From Agelas oroides (taxonomy: Eukaryota > Porifera > Demospongiae > Agelasida > Agelasidae): a stretch of 64,000 bases of DNA. Position numbers and translations under genes: made by a program. Positions 22,141 through 33,894 of the stretch are shown here, one piece after another (the stretch's first letter is position 1; every line of letters begins with the position of its first letter). The stretch spans positions 1,500,871 through 1,564,870 of the forward strand of contig OX422193.1 of assembly GCA_949130485.1 (NCBI GenBank), written 5' to 3'. The notes beneath the pieces were generated by a model. It was not told where the DNA came from, did no database searches, and worked only from the letters and a program-made list of their open reading frames with translations.

Positions 22141-22309
22141 ACTTTCCTGTGAAGTATAAAATGAATGAACTACGTAGGTTATGAAAACATTATCACCATC
22201 CTGATAATGGTTTCACCTATGTACAAATACGTTTGTTTACACATTTCCAGGTTAAAGAGAGTAGGTACTGCTATTTTAGTCTCTTTCCCAGGCCTTCCAC
22301 CATCCAAGT

Positions 22310-22460
22310 TTTAATTTTTGACCGCCCTCCTTCCTCCGTTCTTTCCTCTCTCTCTCTCCCTCTCTCGTTTTCTCCCTCTCTCCCTCCTTCCATCCTCCTG
22401 CCCCTCCTGCCTTCCTTTCCTCCTCCCTCCTCCTACTTACCTCTCTCTTCTCCCTGTCCA
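22310..22460. repeat. CT-rich low-complexity tract
   Basis: A polypyrimidine stretch of TCTCTC and CCCTCC runs that ends immediately before the acceptor of the candidate exon at 22466. It may serve as its polypyrimidine tract. Confidence 0.8.
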
Positions 22461-22465
22461 TTCAG

Positions 22466-22593
22466 AAACTCTGGAGTTCCCCCTGACAGTCGTGGTAGTG
22501 ACCTTGCCACTCAAGTGAAGAACTTCTTTGCCTCCAGTCCACTCAAGAGACGAAGATCCATGTCTCTTAATGCCCTAAATCAAAAGACATCTT
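22466..22593 (+). CDS. Candidate orphan exon with KRRRSMS motif
   Basis: A 128-nt segment is flanked by a good acceptor (CCATTCAG) and donor (TT/GTGAGT). It is open in one frame (phase 2 in, 1 out) and encodes a polar stretch with ATQVKNFFASSPLKRRRSMS. The basic-Ser motif resembles those in genes F and G, but no partner exons were found on this strand, and the region also holds a minus-strand gene. It could be chance. Confidence 0.35.
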
Positions 22594-23709
22594 GTGAGTG
22601 TGGGGCTAGTGGGAGAAGAGTGGAACGGGGGAGGCCATACACTGTACCTACCATTACACTCACTCACACTCACCCCACAATGTAGTGTATTCCCCTAGTT
22701 ATGAAATAATTGCTGTGTACACTTGCAAGGCGCCAAAAGTATATGCCTTGGTCGTGTGTGTGATTAGCACAACCAGTCACTAGTTTCAATGTTATCAATT
22801 AACCTTGATTACAATGCCATATACAGTACTGAGGTAGCATTGCTGAGTAATTCCAGTATTCATACCATTACCTCTGACAATACGCCAGACATAGTTTTGG
22901 GAGATACGACACCAGTATATATTACCTGTAGATATATACCCTGTTACCCTCATGTGACCTCTGTCACTCTAAAAATAAACACTATGACAAAGAAAGAAGG
23001 GTAAAATTTCTCACATTCGTGTGTGCATGTTGTGTATCTATTGACAATAGCTGTGGTGGAGGACTGCTAAGTAATACCAACTGTAGCACTACTCTACAAT
23101 TCGCAGAGTAGGCTACTTCCAAAAATAACGGCCACTTCCTGAAACTACTTGGGAGAAGCCCTTGTCATCAGATAACCCTGTACACATGGGCAGTCAGACC
23201 ACTTATGTTAAGTGGCTTGCGGTGTCCATGGCATGCAAGGAATGCAACTGATGAGTAAACAACACTTTCTCTAAATGGTGAGCACTTCAGTGCCCCTCCC
23301 CCCTTTATTGAACATGCAGGTAAAGAGTCCTTACTATATAATTATGATGGTTGGTTGAAAATATATATACGCCCCTGCCATGATGGTAGCCTATAACAAC
23401 ACAACTGGTTCCTTGGTTTTAAAAGAGTGGTATGGCTGTGGGCCAGTTTGCATATGAAAACGTGCTAATTCTCACAGTAAAACCTTTTTCCATACAGTCC
23501 TGCAAAGCATATAAAGGTTTGAGCAAATGTACTGACACTTGATCCTAAAAAGTATCGCTTGATGGGAGCTACTATGAAAACGTGCCAATTCTCACAGTAA
23601 AGCCATGTTCCATACAACACTGCAAAGCATAAAATTGGATGCTTTAAGCAAGTGTGCTGACACTTGATTCCCTCTTGATGGGAGGTATTATGATGGCATG
23701 ATGTCTTAC

Positions 23710-23817
23710 CTCCACAGAAGCTGCATTTTTCATAGTTGGACTGGATTCTGAAGAGTCCGACACCTCAATAACTGCTCTAGTTGATCCACACAGCACGGGA
23801 GAGAGCATTGATATACA
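23710..23817 (-). CDS. Candidate upstream exon of the RhoGAP gene
   Basis: Minus-strand sequence between GGTTCAG and GAG/GTAAGA is open for 36 codons (phase 0/0). It contains an ATG and a Ser-rich stretch (AVIEVSDSSESSPTMKNAAS). Linker exons of this style precede GAP domains. It does not join in phase directly to the exon at 20891, so at least one exon lies between. Weak evidence. Confidence 0.35.
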
Positions 23818-23894
23818 CTGAACCAGATACTCTAGCAGTAATGTAGTATGAGTGGCAAGAGAATGCATACAACCACTTGTCCAACTCCATCTTA

Positions 23895-24030
23895 TATCCC
23901 TGCCTTTCTTTTGTAATCCATACATGTATCTTCTCTTACTGTGTCTCACTGTGTCTCATAAGCCTTTTCTGGCTGGTTGTGTATACAAGTGACACAGAAA
24001 TAAAGTTTTTTATTGATTGATTGATTGATA
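23895..24030 (+). repeat. 3' end of a LINE-like element with TTGA tail
   Basis: A stretch with AATAAAG ends in TTTTTTATTGATTGATTGAT, the short-repeat tail characteristic of CR1/L2-clade LINE insertions. It is on the opposite strand from the RT relic at 21340-22140, so it is a separate insertion. Confidence 0.5.
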
Positions 24031-24160
24031 CAGTATTCTGGTTAAGTCTGAAAGTAAGCCATGACAGTATATCTGATAGTAGTTGAGGTCGATGGTCAAG
24101 GTCTACTATGTCCATGGAAATGCTCTGTGCTGTTTTAACATTAATGTGCAGTTAGCTTAA

Positions 24161-24401
24161 TGGGCTATTCCATTAAATAGGCAGACACCCCCTGTGGATG
24201 AACCTTAATTATGTCTAGGGGGGTGCAGTCACATTAATTATCTTCAGGGGGGTAAAAATGCCCAAACTAATTGTGTCCAGGGGGCTCAATAGCCTGCTTT
24301 GATTATGTCCAAGGGGGGTTATGCTACTAATTTGTTGTCCAAGGGGGAACTGAAATCTGTTCATCCACAGGGGATGAACGCCTATTAAATGGAATAGCCC
24401 A
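24161..24401. mobile_element. MITE with TGGGCTATTCC ends and internal tandem units
   Basis: TGGGCTATTCCATTAAATAG at 24161 is inverted as CTATTAAATGGAATAGCCCA ending at 24401. The interior has five or so diverged units of the form AATTATGTCCAGGGGGGT, 30-40 bp apart. No clear target duplication was found. Confidence 0.75.
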
Positions 24402-24821
24402 ATATGATCAGATAGGCTACATACATACATGACCCACAAATCACCTAAACATATAGGAATTCTACTACATCGTTTTTCGATCACATGCAGTGCGTTACAA
24501 TTTTGTCAGAAGAGCCTGCGGGCTCGACTTATCAGTTTCGCCAGCTTTTTAACGCCAATTTATACAGTACAGTGAAAGCTGGTTTTATGATCTGAGATAG
24601 CTGTAGCTTACCGATGTATTAGTACCAGGGCCAGACATAGCCAGACCACACTGCAGCCAGACCGTCAGATCAGAGCTCTTCGCGGTAAAAGTTTGGAGGT
24701 GTGTTCCGTCATGCACCCAGCAACGCGATCACGTGCGTAGTCCACCTGCGCACGTGCACGCGCATAGGCCGCGCTGGGGCCCGGGCCCGCGGGGCGGGGC
24801 GCGTTCGATAGACAAGTGCGG

Positions 24822-25191
24822 TAGCCTCGTTCCCAGGCTCTCCCGGAACGCGAGTTGTACACGCGTGGAGAGCCTGGTATCTATATTCTACGTAGGCATG
24901 ACGTAATCGAAATAGGACTAAAACAGAAAGGCAACGTTTTGCGCGTTTTTCAACCAACTGTGCGTTCAACGCTCGGTGTGTATGATATTCAACCCCCGAT
25001 AACTAGATACATGTAGTAAGTTGGCCGCTACCTTCACTCTTTTTCCTGTTCTGAGTCTCGGGTACGCCCACGCTCAATTAAGGTCCCTCTCTACGTACCT
25101 TTGAGGGTTCTCACGTGAGAATAAATACCAGGCTCCGCGTGTACAACTTCAATATCGCGTTCCGGAGCGGAGGAGCCTGGGAACGAGGCTA
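24822..25191. mobile_element. TAGCCTCG-family MITE, 370 bp, 9-bp duplication
   Basis: Ends TAGCCTCGTTCCCAGGCTC / GAGCCTGGGAACGAGGCTA extend as inverted repeats of about 60 bp that include GGAACGCG and GTTGTACACGCG. The flanks CAAGTGCGG (24813-24821 and 25192-25200) are identical. The region just left (24700-24810) is very GC-rich for this window. Confidence 0.88.
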
Positions 25192-25215
25192 CAAGTGCGG
25201 CTGATTATAGTTGAC

Positions 25216-25249
25216 TAGCCTCGTTCCCAGGCGCCTGGGAACGAGGCTA
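25216..25249. mobile_element. 34-bp element made only of two abutting TAGCCTCG ends
   Basis: TAGCCTCGTTCCCAGGC is followed immediately by its exact reverse complement, with no interior. The 9-bp flanks ATAGTTGAC at 25207-25215 and 25250-25258 are identical, showing that it has the hallmarks of an insertion. It sits 25 bp from the larger element ending at 25191. Confidence 0.9.
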
Positions 25250-25779
25250 ATAGTTGACTAGCAATCTAACCGCGCGATCAAGAGACAAAAGTACAGCCAA
25301 TCTTTCGCCTTTAGAAGTTTTTTTCCTGTATCTCTCACTTTCTCAGTTCTTTGTCTGTTGCATGCAGGCACTGTCTGTTGCCCTCCGGAAGTGCTAGGGG
25401 TCTTACTAAGGCACGCCCCATAAACTGCAGTGCTGCAGTGCATACGTGATCTGACGGTATTATTCCCAAGAGACTCCCGCTCTACTATAAACAAAATTTC
25501 AGCTGTAAGGTACATGCTGTATACATGTTCTTTCCTGCAGTCACCGCGCGTCCGTCAGGGAGTTCACGCGTGCCAAACTTGGGACTGAGAGCGAAAACGT
25601 GGCAGTATGTAGTACTGTATATCAGTTTGCAGGGAAGAAAATCATGTGAGTATCTTGTTTTTGTGTCGTTGTCTGCCCAGGCTCTGATCCAACAATTTTG
25701 GTTTGGAGGTTGTGGACATAGTGAGGTAAAGGAAGCGGGAGTCTCTGTATAGCCTAATCATGCCGTAACTAATTAAGTT

Positions 25780-26165
25780 TAAAAAATAATTACGATCCAC
25801 AAAGGCGCCTTGCTTGGAGCGAAAAAATTCCTTCAGACCCTTGGGGGCGCCTTGTTTAGAAAGACCCCTTCGAATTAGAGCAGCGCTAACAGCGTCATTT
25901 TGCTCGAGTTTTTGACGCTCCTTTAGACGCTCTACCACTTGCTTCGGCGCTGGAGTCCCACCCGCAACGCGCAGAAGGGTAGGTAAGTGTAGTGGAAAGA
26001 CTCTGTGATTGCTGCCATTTGCGCACGTACGCAAAAGTGCAAGAACGGGTCTAAGCTGGAAGGCGCCTCCTAAAAAATAAATGAAACCCCAAAGGGTGCC
26101 TTCTTTGGAGCGGAAAAAAGTAGTTACAGCTCCAGGGGGCGCCTTCATTAGAGGGGCGCCTTAAT
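25780..26165. repeat. GGGGCGCCTT-type repeat region
   Basis: Blocks such as GGCGCCTTG...TTGGAGCGAAAAAATTCC, GGGGGCGCCTTGTTTAGA, GTGCCTTCTTTGGAGCGGAA, and GGGGGCGCCTTCATTAGAGG recur. They leave a 168-codon frame open on the minus strand, with repeats of the type FFRSK.GAFV. No protein family is recognised. I read it as a repeat or decayed element upstream of gene B rather than a gene. Confidence 0.45.
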
Positions 26166-26570
26166 TACAGCTTTTACAGTAATTGTAACTTTATGTATCT
26201 GGCCTGAAGGGTTTGTGAAGTATTTGCCTATGGTGAGCTTGTGCTATATAGAAGAATGCTATAAACGAAATATATCAACTTGTTTATGAATCATTAAGTT
26301 TTAGTGCATGCTAAGCATCAGGAAAGCATACCCGAAATTATCAAGACTATAGGTACGTGGGGGGAAATCACCTTTCCTCCTGGTAGTGAGTACATGTCAT
26401 GTCAGCACAACGATTAATATGGTAAATATTTAGTTACAGTCAGTTAGTCACAGTGCATTGCACTATTTTACACTTGAAACAGACTGGTGCTCTGGAATAA
26501 GCTACAGGCTTGGGAGTGGATCACTCATTTAGACAGAAAAACAAGAACATACTATCTGTGTTATAACAGC

Positions 26571-29500
26571 ATGGCAAGATTGATTGGAAGAAAACGTGAG
26601 TTGAAACATTGCTGTACAGTGCTTCTGGCTAATTTGCATTTAACATGTGCACATTTTGGAAAAAAACTGCACCGCATTACATAATTGAAATCAAACATGT
26701 TGGATTTTAATATCCATGCAGGTGGAAAGTCGCGGAAGGCATATGAAGAAGGGTATGGAGACCAAGCACAACTGACTCACTATAAACCATTAACTCAAGA
26801 AACAGACATACTGCAGCTTCCTTTAACGTCAGTCATAGACAATGATGGCCAACAGTCAGCTTCACAGAGTGCTAGATTGAGCACTGGCTCTGTTGATTCT
26901 GGTGTGGGCAGAAGCTTTAGCCATAACAGCTACAGCAAACTTTCTCACGCAGAGGACACTGGTGAACTGGCACCTTCTACTGCGCAGTGTATTCCTGCAC
27001 ATGAGAGAGGTAACACTGGCACAGATGCTTCACATTTAGAAGGATTAGTGACGGTGATGGCAATGAAAATCAACCAATCAGTTTCAGAGTTTGGAACATC
27101 ACTTGGAAAGAATGTAAAGGAGCTAACAGATCGAGTCAGAAAGCTTGAGCTACAAATTCAGTTGCTGCAAAGGGAAGTTAGCCCTCTGAATAACTCATCT
27201 GTTGAAGCCTCAGAGTCCACTCACAACCAATCTTCTTGCACCTCACCTTGCCTTGATTCACCAGAAACAGAACCAACTCCTGACGTGCCTACTGTAAACA
27301 CTCAGTCACAGCCCTATACCAGGACTGCCATAGGGGAGCGATTATACTCTGACAGCAAGATGACAAGAGATCGGAAGTTCGAGATAAAAAGAAAGCAGAT
27401 GGAATCTGCCAAAAAGAGGCCCCATTCAGAGCTAGTTCATGTAAGTAATAATGTACATTACCCATGTACTTGTGAGCAAATATCTGGTAGTCAATGATTA
27501 AAGTTAACATGTATACCATAAATCACCATCTGATCACACTTTGTCTTTGGCAATTCCTGATGAAAATTATTGCGTAGTACGTACAGTGGAACCCCTCTTA
27601 ACGGACACCCCTGAACAGCGGACACCTAGACTAAGTTCACCCGGTTTGAAACCGTTTCCTGTTACGTCACCTTAATAACTATTTATAATCCGTCGCGCAC
27701 CTTATTAAATGTTAATAATCCGTCGCGCTGCCGTAAGTTAAATACATTAGACCATACTGCATGGTGGCCGTCTGGAGCGGCTCGTTGGCTAAATGGTTAA
27801 GGGTAAGAGTTAGGGCTAGGGTTAGGGTTAGGGCTGGGGTCGGGGAATGTATATAGTGCTTCCTTTTTTTTTTTCTGGTCTTACAAAATGTGATGAACGT
27901 CTTTGCTACGGTAGCCTCTTATGAATATTAATAAGATGACGTAAACGGTTTCAAACCGGGTGAACTTAGTCTATCCCATGATATAAGGGACAATTCTGAA
28001 AGTCCCGACTGTCCTTCCATTCACTTCAATACTTAAGCAACCCCTGAATAGCGGACACCCCACTACTCCGTATAACGGACAGTTTTCGCGGTCCAATTGT
28101 ACGCAAGCAATACTCAACGACCCCGATTTAGTGGACACTCGTCGACCTTTTCAGCAAGATTGTCCACCATTGCTGCTGTACTTAACAACTTAACAGTAGA
28201 TTGGTGCTGTTACTCGTAGTACTAGCCTCTGCTTAGCCTTTCCTGCCAGCGTACAGCAAAGAAAAGCTCTGAAAACGCAGCTACGTTGTAATCAACAGCC
28301 GGATTACGCAGTACCACGCCTACCGGAAATATACCGGAAGCCCCTGAGTTAGAGACAACTCACTATAAGGCCACACCAAATTGATTTCATGGTTCACGGA
28401 TCAGTCTCAAATTTTGACCAGGGTGGCAGGCCAAAAAAAAAGATGAATCTTAATGAGCATTATCCCATCAATGCATATGTGGCAGTCCCGCCCCCGGGTA
28501 AGAGCATACAGTGGAACCCCTCTATAATGGACACCATTAGAGAACCAACATTTTGTCCTTTATAGATGGTTCGAGTCCAAATGTCAATTAAGCGTCCTAC
28601 TTCTGGAGGGCAAACGCGCGATCGAGAGGCAGCTGTACAGTGGACCTTTCACCTTGAGAGAAGCAGCTTCTTTTATCTTTCAGTACTAATGGTAAGGACT
28701 CGATGTAGCACTTACTGGCCTGTATTTTGCACACAGTGCACAAAACCCAGACCCCGACTCTTGCCCTCTGGAAGTGAAGCCACGCCCCATGAAAACCATC
28801 TATGGCGAGGTGTCCCTAACTCAGGGCTTCTGGTATATTTCCGGTAGGCGTGGTACTGCGTAATCCAGCTGTTGATTACAACGTGGCTGCGTTTTCAGAG
28901 CTTTTCTTTGCTGTACGCTGGCAGGAAAGGCTAAGCAGAGGCTAGTACTACGAGTAACAGCACCAATCTACTGTTAAGTTGTTAAGTACAGCAGCGATGG
29001 TGGACAATCTTGCTGAAAAGGTTGACGAGTGTCCACCACTAAATCGGGGTTGTTGAGTATTGCTTGCGTACAATGTCCGCTATTCAGGGGTTGCTTAAGT
29101 ATTGAAGTGAATGGAAGGACAGTCGGGACTTTCAGAATTGTTCCGTATATCATAGGTGTCCGCTGTTCAGGGGTGTCCGTTAGGAGGGGTTCCACTGTAA
29201 TATATTTGTAAGGCTTGGTATCAGGAAGGGCTAACCCTGTTTTAAAATTGGCTTGCACTACTGGTACTCCAGCTATGCAAAGATGTATGCTTGCTGCTTT
29301 GGAAAATATGCAGCTTCAATCAGAGAAATTTGTTTTACATGGAAAGGCTTTGTAATTCATAAGATTTGCAAAACATTATTCAATTGAGTGTACTGTATTG
29401 CAATCTACTTTGAGCAATTAGAAAATGCATACGTGGTACTTGTACCACCTAGTCTCACAATCAATTTAACCAGTATTCACTTGCTTAATTTAACCCATTA

Positions 29501-32347
29501 AACATAGTGGATGGCAGACTATTGAGTCAATTAGTATTCTAATCATATGACTCTATCACAGTCCATAGTTAAGCTCCATTAACAACAGTGAAATAAATGC
29601 CAAATAGTGTTGCAACATGTTTTTTCTTGTACATGTAAACAGTGAAAAAAGTGTAATAGCTCACTGATTGGCTGAACAACAGTGCAAAAAGTGTAATAGC
29701 TCTCTGATTGGTTGAAAAACAGACTATCAACAGTGAAAAAGTGTAATAGCTCTCTGATTGGTTGAAAAACAGACTGTCAACAGTGCAAAAGTGTAATAGC
29801 TCACTGATTGGTCAGTGACTTGTAAGTACCAACAATTTGCTGTGAAACTTGTAAACTTGTAAGTAGCAACAATTTGCTGTAAACTATATAGTGTACTATA
29901 AACTTGTATACCATAAACTTGCCTATCTCATACATGCTCATACTTATTGTAGTGTACTGTCAACTTGGCAAGGTATATGATTAGCATGTTTTCTCCTACA
30001 ATTTGCACTCATGAATGGCATAATTGCACTTGGCTTCGCCTTGTGCAATTAATAGCCATTCACTTGTGCTATTAATCCCAAATTGCACTCGAAACCATGC
30101 TATTAATTATACACATACGTGTACGCAGGAGCTTATAAGCGCCGCGAAGGAGCGTCAAACTACCATACATTAGTTGGTCCCATCCTCTCCCGAATTTGGT
30201 GCCTCCAAAACACACCTACTTTGTTAAGAAGCCAAGCAGGTGACTTTTGTAACAGCAGGCGGGCTTTTGAGAATCCGTAGTAGTCAAGTTAAAATCCATA
30301 TAAGGCTCGTTTGAAAGTGTGATTCAATCACAGGATGAAACCTATTTGTGCAGTGTAGGGCTTCTCCCTGGCCACTTCAACTTATCAGGGTTTTTTAGTT
30401 TTTTTTTATTATGGTTTACCTGGGACGACCCAGTTAACGAGGAAATCCCCAATAGCACTTAGGCTAATTTTAAGGGGTTCCCCGGGAACCGACGGCTTAA
30501 CGTCCCCTCCGAAGGACGTGAAGGAAAACCTTCTACTCAGTTTTTGAGGTAGGGCTGAGTACACCCAGAAGAGAAATAAATCTCTGCTGCTAGTGGGACT
30601 GGAACCCTGGACCTTTCGATCCGCAGTCCAGTGCTTTAACCAATAGGCCACAAGCAACAGTTGCATATTGTAATTGGCTAAAATTTCCACCTATTATTGT
30701 ATGTGACAGGTGGATTAGTCTACCTTGGTTCTGAACCTTTCACAATAGTGATGTTGTGTAAATGTTGTGTGCAGACAATTTCAGAGGATATCGAGGTTCC
30801 AGGTGAACACAGTAGCAGTCAGCCCAGGTTTGTGAGTGTCAAATTGGTATGTCATGCCATGCACTTGTGCATATAGATGTACAATGATATATAGAGTAAT
30901 TTTGATGACAGTGGCAAGACATCAGGTGTTATAATCTCTTTACCAAAAACCTCCTCAAGCTTACCCACTCAATTAGCTATTTCCCTCCCTCAACTGTGTG
31001 CAGTTGGCAAGATGCAGACCAACCAAAAGGTTCTGGTGGATCAAGCATAGGTGAGTAAAAAAGTTCAGATTATATAGGTAAGCACTTTGTAATGAGTGCA
31101 CTCAAAGTACAATGCAACGTGACTTGTATATGCTGATTGTCGAGTTCTACAAGAATATTTGTAAAATATAAAAGTGCTCATCTATAATAATCATCGAGTG
31201 CAAACACAAACATTACAGCTATTGACGTTTTGTACTATATAGTAATGGTAAACTAATAGTTAAGCTATTGACGTTTTGTACTATGTTGTAATGGTAAACT
31301 AATATCTAAGAGCATGCATTCTATTGTTATTGTGTTTAGAAAGTCTTTACATGCCAAATTTAACTCTCTGTCCATATAAGGGATAGCCTTATCATTAAAA
31401 GGCATTTTAAGATACACATGACAATTTTAGGATCCATGCATTGGAAGGAGTGCATCACGATATCTGTAGTTCAACAGGAATATACAATTGCAGTAAATAT
31501 ATTGTACATTCACAAGTTTTAGTATCTCTGTCACCATGCGGGAAGGCTGATCGAGGCAAAGCTACATAGACTATGGGTTGTGCTACACATGGCTTCTAGT
31601 GGAATTTGTTGTGTCTGCTGTCGTATAAGTTGAAAGCTATCTTGTAACTGATACCTGTAAATACTCTCAGCATGGAATTTAGCTGGCTGGAGGACTATGG
31701 GTTGTGGCTTCTAAATGGGAATCTGCTGTGCCAGCTGTCATATAAGTGAAAGTTATAGCTACATATCATGTAACTTGCACTTGTAAATACTTCCAGTATG
31801 GAATTTAGGCACATGATTCACAACAGCAACCAGCAATTGTGTTGCCTCCCTGAAGCACTTATGGATAACATTGAGTCATGGTTTACAATATGCATGTGTG
31901 CAATATATAATACTGTCAATGTTTTGTTTGTGGGACTGTTGAAGTACGGTGGTATATTTTGATACACAGTAGCGAAACACACTAGATAGAAGACTCATTA
32001 CCAAAAGCACAAGCATGAGGCACTTGTGAAAATGCAAATATACATTTATTGCAGAAGAGGAGCTGAGATCAAGAGTCAAAGACAAACAACCAACATTTAT
32101 AAGACAGACAAACTGGACATTCTTGCTGCCTCATCTTGTGTCTGTAGGCTTGTCTGACAGTGCAACAACTGACTACTTGCTCAATGAACACAAAAGTCAC
32201 CAGGAAAAAGGAGTACATTTCTACCTCAGAGTTCTGCCCTCAAAAGGACCGGATGCCTACACTAGGTTTCATAGATGTCTGTGTGATGAGAAGGAACATT
32301 TGGGGCACCAATCACTTCAAACATTACTGCAAATTTGTGACAAATGA
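26571..32347 (+). CDS. CARD-like adaptor paralog B
   Basis: Five exons, 26571-26595, 26722-27440, 30775-30827, 31004-31050 and 32055-32347, join in phases 1, 0, 2, 1 to give about 378 residues. Exon 1 is a 25-nt micro-exon (MARLIGRK) before GTGAGT. Exon 2 has a Gln/Thr/Ser-rich part, a coiled coil (LTDRVRKLELQIQLLQREV) and the basic module SDSKMTRDRKFEIKRKQ. Two short exons give an acidic then Gly/Ser linker. The last exon is the CARD-like domain, with LLPHLVSVGLSDSATTDYLL and HFYLRVLPSKGPDAYTRFHR. CARDs mediate homotypic assembly of signalling platforms in the cytosol; here a coiled coil plus CARD suggests an oligomerising adaptor (inference). The 3.3-kb intron 2 is bloated by a pogo-like element, a minisatellite and a SINE. 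Confidence 0.78.
27584..29197. mobile_element. Large pogo/Tigger-like inverted-repeat element in gene B intron 2
   Basis: It starts CAGTGGAACCCCTCTTAACG and ends in the inverted CCGTTAGGAGGGGTTCCACTG, flanked by TA (27582-27583, 29198-29199). Arms of about 400 bp (e.g. 28200-28375 versus 28820-28990) are inverted copies. No transposase is evident. A second element is inserted at 27629-27971, and another CAGTGGAACCCCTCTATAAT end lies at 28509. Confidence 0.82.
27629..27971. mobile_element. MITE nested in the pogo-like element
   Basis: GACTAAGTTCACCCGGTTTG is inverted as CAAACCGGGTGAACTTAGTC, flanked by TA on both sides. The empty site is visible in the other arm of the host element (GGACACCTATGATATA in reverse near 29140), which confirms insertion. 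The interior includes TTAGGG-like repeats (27800-27835) that are not telomeric. Confidence 0.82.
29639..29815. repeat. Minisatellite with ATTGG boxes in gene B intron 2
   Basis: Four units of about 40-50 bp share AACAGTGAAAAAGTGTAAT and CTCTCTGATTGGTTG. Each unit has an inverted CCAAT box (ATTGG), so if it is a regulatory element it offers four NF-Y-type sites. More likely it is a simple tandem expansion. Confidence 0.8.
30409..30680 (-). repeat. tRNA-derived SINE
   Basis: On the minus strand, TGGCCTATTGGTTAAAGCAC (A-box-like) is followed 33 bases later by GGGTTCCAGTCCC (B box), giving a tRNA-like head, then an unrelated body to about 30409 ending near a T-rich run. It lies in gene B intron 2. 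The 93-codon frame across it is not a gene. Confidence 0.72.
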
Positions 32348-33448
32348 GTGTATGCATGAGTATATGTAAAGGTTATGACCATTATGTATCCCCCCCCCCC
32401 CAAAAAAAAAAATAAATAAATAAATTTGTGATTTTGTTTTGTGTCGTCATGTATTTCATGCTTCATACATCTGTAACAAAACTGCTTAATTAAATCTTCT
32501 TGTGCCTTGTACTAAGCACAGTCATCACTAAACTATATAGCTAGCTACATAGTTAAGGTAACATGAGTATATAATTATGGCTTCTTACATGGCGGAGACT
32601 TTATGTCTCAACTTAACTTATACATGCATGCTGGTTCTTATTAGTATTCAATACGTACACCCAACATTGGTGTAAAATTATACCATATCAGTTTATTTAC
32701 TATAGCTCCAGGCCGAATTGTAAATGCTACAAGGATTATTGACTATCCGTGATTTTTGCATGAGCTCTTCAACAATGAACTTCAATTGAGAGGTCCAAAC
32801 ATTTCGATCTGGGGATCTTCAGTAGTGGAATTACAAGAACTGTAGGTTTTTAATATTGGAGTTGAAAAAATTGGAAATTTGAAAGAGAAAGAATAAGCAG
32901 GACGAAACAGCTAAGAGTCATGGATGGTCTGGTGAGATAGGGGATAGGTAGTCTCTGGTTGGGAGGGATGATTGAGGATGGGGTTCCATTCGGGGTTGAT
33001 GTGGAGACTACAGTCTTAGGGGTGCATGAGGTATGCTGGCAGATGTGTAATGCCTCAGTCAAATGCTTTTCCCAGGTATAGGGGGGCAATGCCACCACCC
33101 TGGCTGAGTCCCAGTCCACGCTGTATTCCCTGCTCCTGCAATACCATTCTTCACATCATGTCTCCGCACAGCATACTTGTGTTTCATTATTCTTTTTGCA
33201 GGGTTCTGCCAGTTACACCACTTCACTCAATCTAATGCACAGTTTTCAGGGAGCTTTCTGCATCTGCATCTGAAAATGGTTTCATTCAAGATGAAAGAAT
33301 TTGAGCTTCATTAGCTGAGATTGAAAATGTGATCATGTCAAGAATTAAGGCACAATTTGCATGCTTAATATATACACCATCAAGAGTGTTGGTCCGTGTA
33401 CGATGACTATGAGTATCACTCCATATTTAGCATTAATCCAGATCTCCC

Positions 33449-33540
33449 GTAGCCTCGTTCCCAGGCTCTCCCCACGCGCGAACGAAAAATTTTCCGTACT
33501 GCAAGCGATGGAAAGCTGGGCGGGGCCTGGGAACGAGGCA
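33449..33540. mobile_element. TAGCCTCG-family MITE, 92 bp, 9-bp duplication
   Basis: GTAGCCTCGTTCCCAGGC at the left and GCCTGGGAACGAGGCA at the right, with exact flanking AGATCTCCC at 33440-33448 and 33541-33549. Confidence 0.88.
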
Positions 33541-33894
33541 AGATCTCCCATATTCTTTTATTTCTTGATTTGCATTCAATTACAGAAGAAGGCCACCCTT
33601 CCACTTTTGTGTATCATTTGTGAGCACGGAAAAATAGATGGAGGACTACCCATATGTTCATAATACTGTCACATAATATTATGATATCATCCATTCAGTA
33701 GGTATTGTTTCATGCTGTGGTGAAACTGAAAACAAGTCATTAAAGGTTTCCTTGTGCTCACTAAGCACACCTAATTAAGGTCACGCAATGTAGTCAATGC
33801 GTAGAGATAAGCTGGCTTCAATTTAGCTTGGGATTTTGGGTAAGATTGTTGAAGCCATCTGTGGTTGAAGTTGGGTCAGGAAGGGCCACTAGCA

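Noticed and set aside
27795-27835. TTAGGG-like repeats (also 8105-8145 and 48065)
   Set aside because: Short and degenerate; the main run lies inside a MITE, so it is not a telomere.
30590-30665. Possible genuine tRNA gene on the minus strand
   Set aside because: B box is good but the anticodon and acceptor stems do not pair properly and a SINE body follows.
30409-30690. 93-codon minus-strand frame
   Set aside because: It spans a tRNA-derived SINE with A and B boxes; the frame is incidental.
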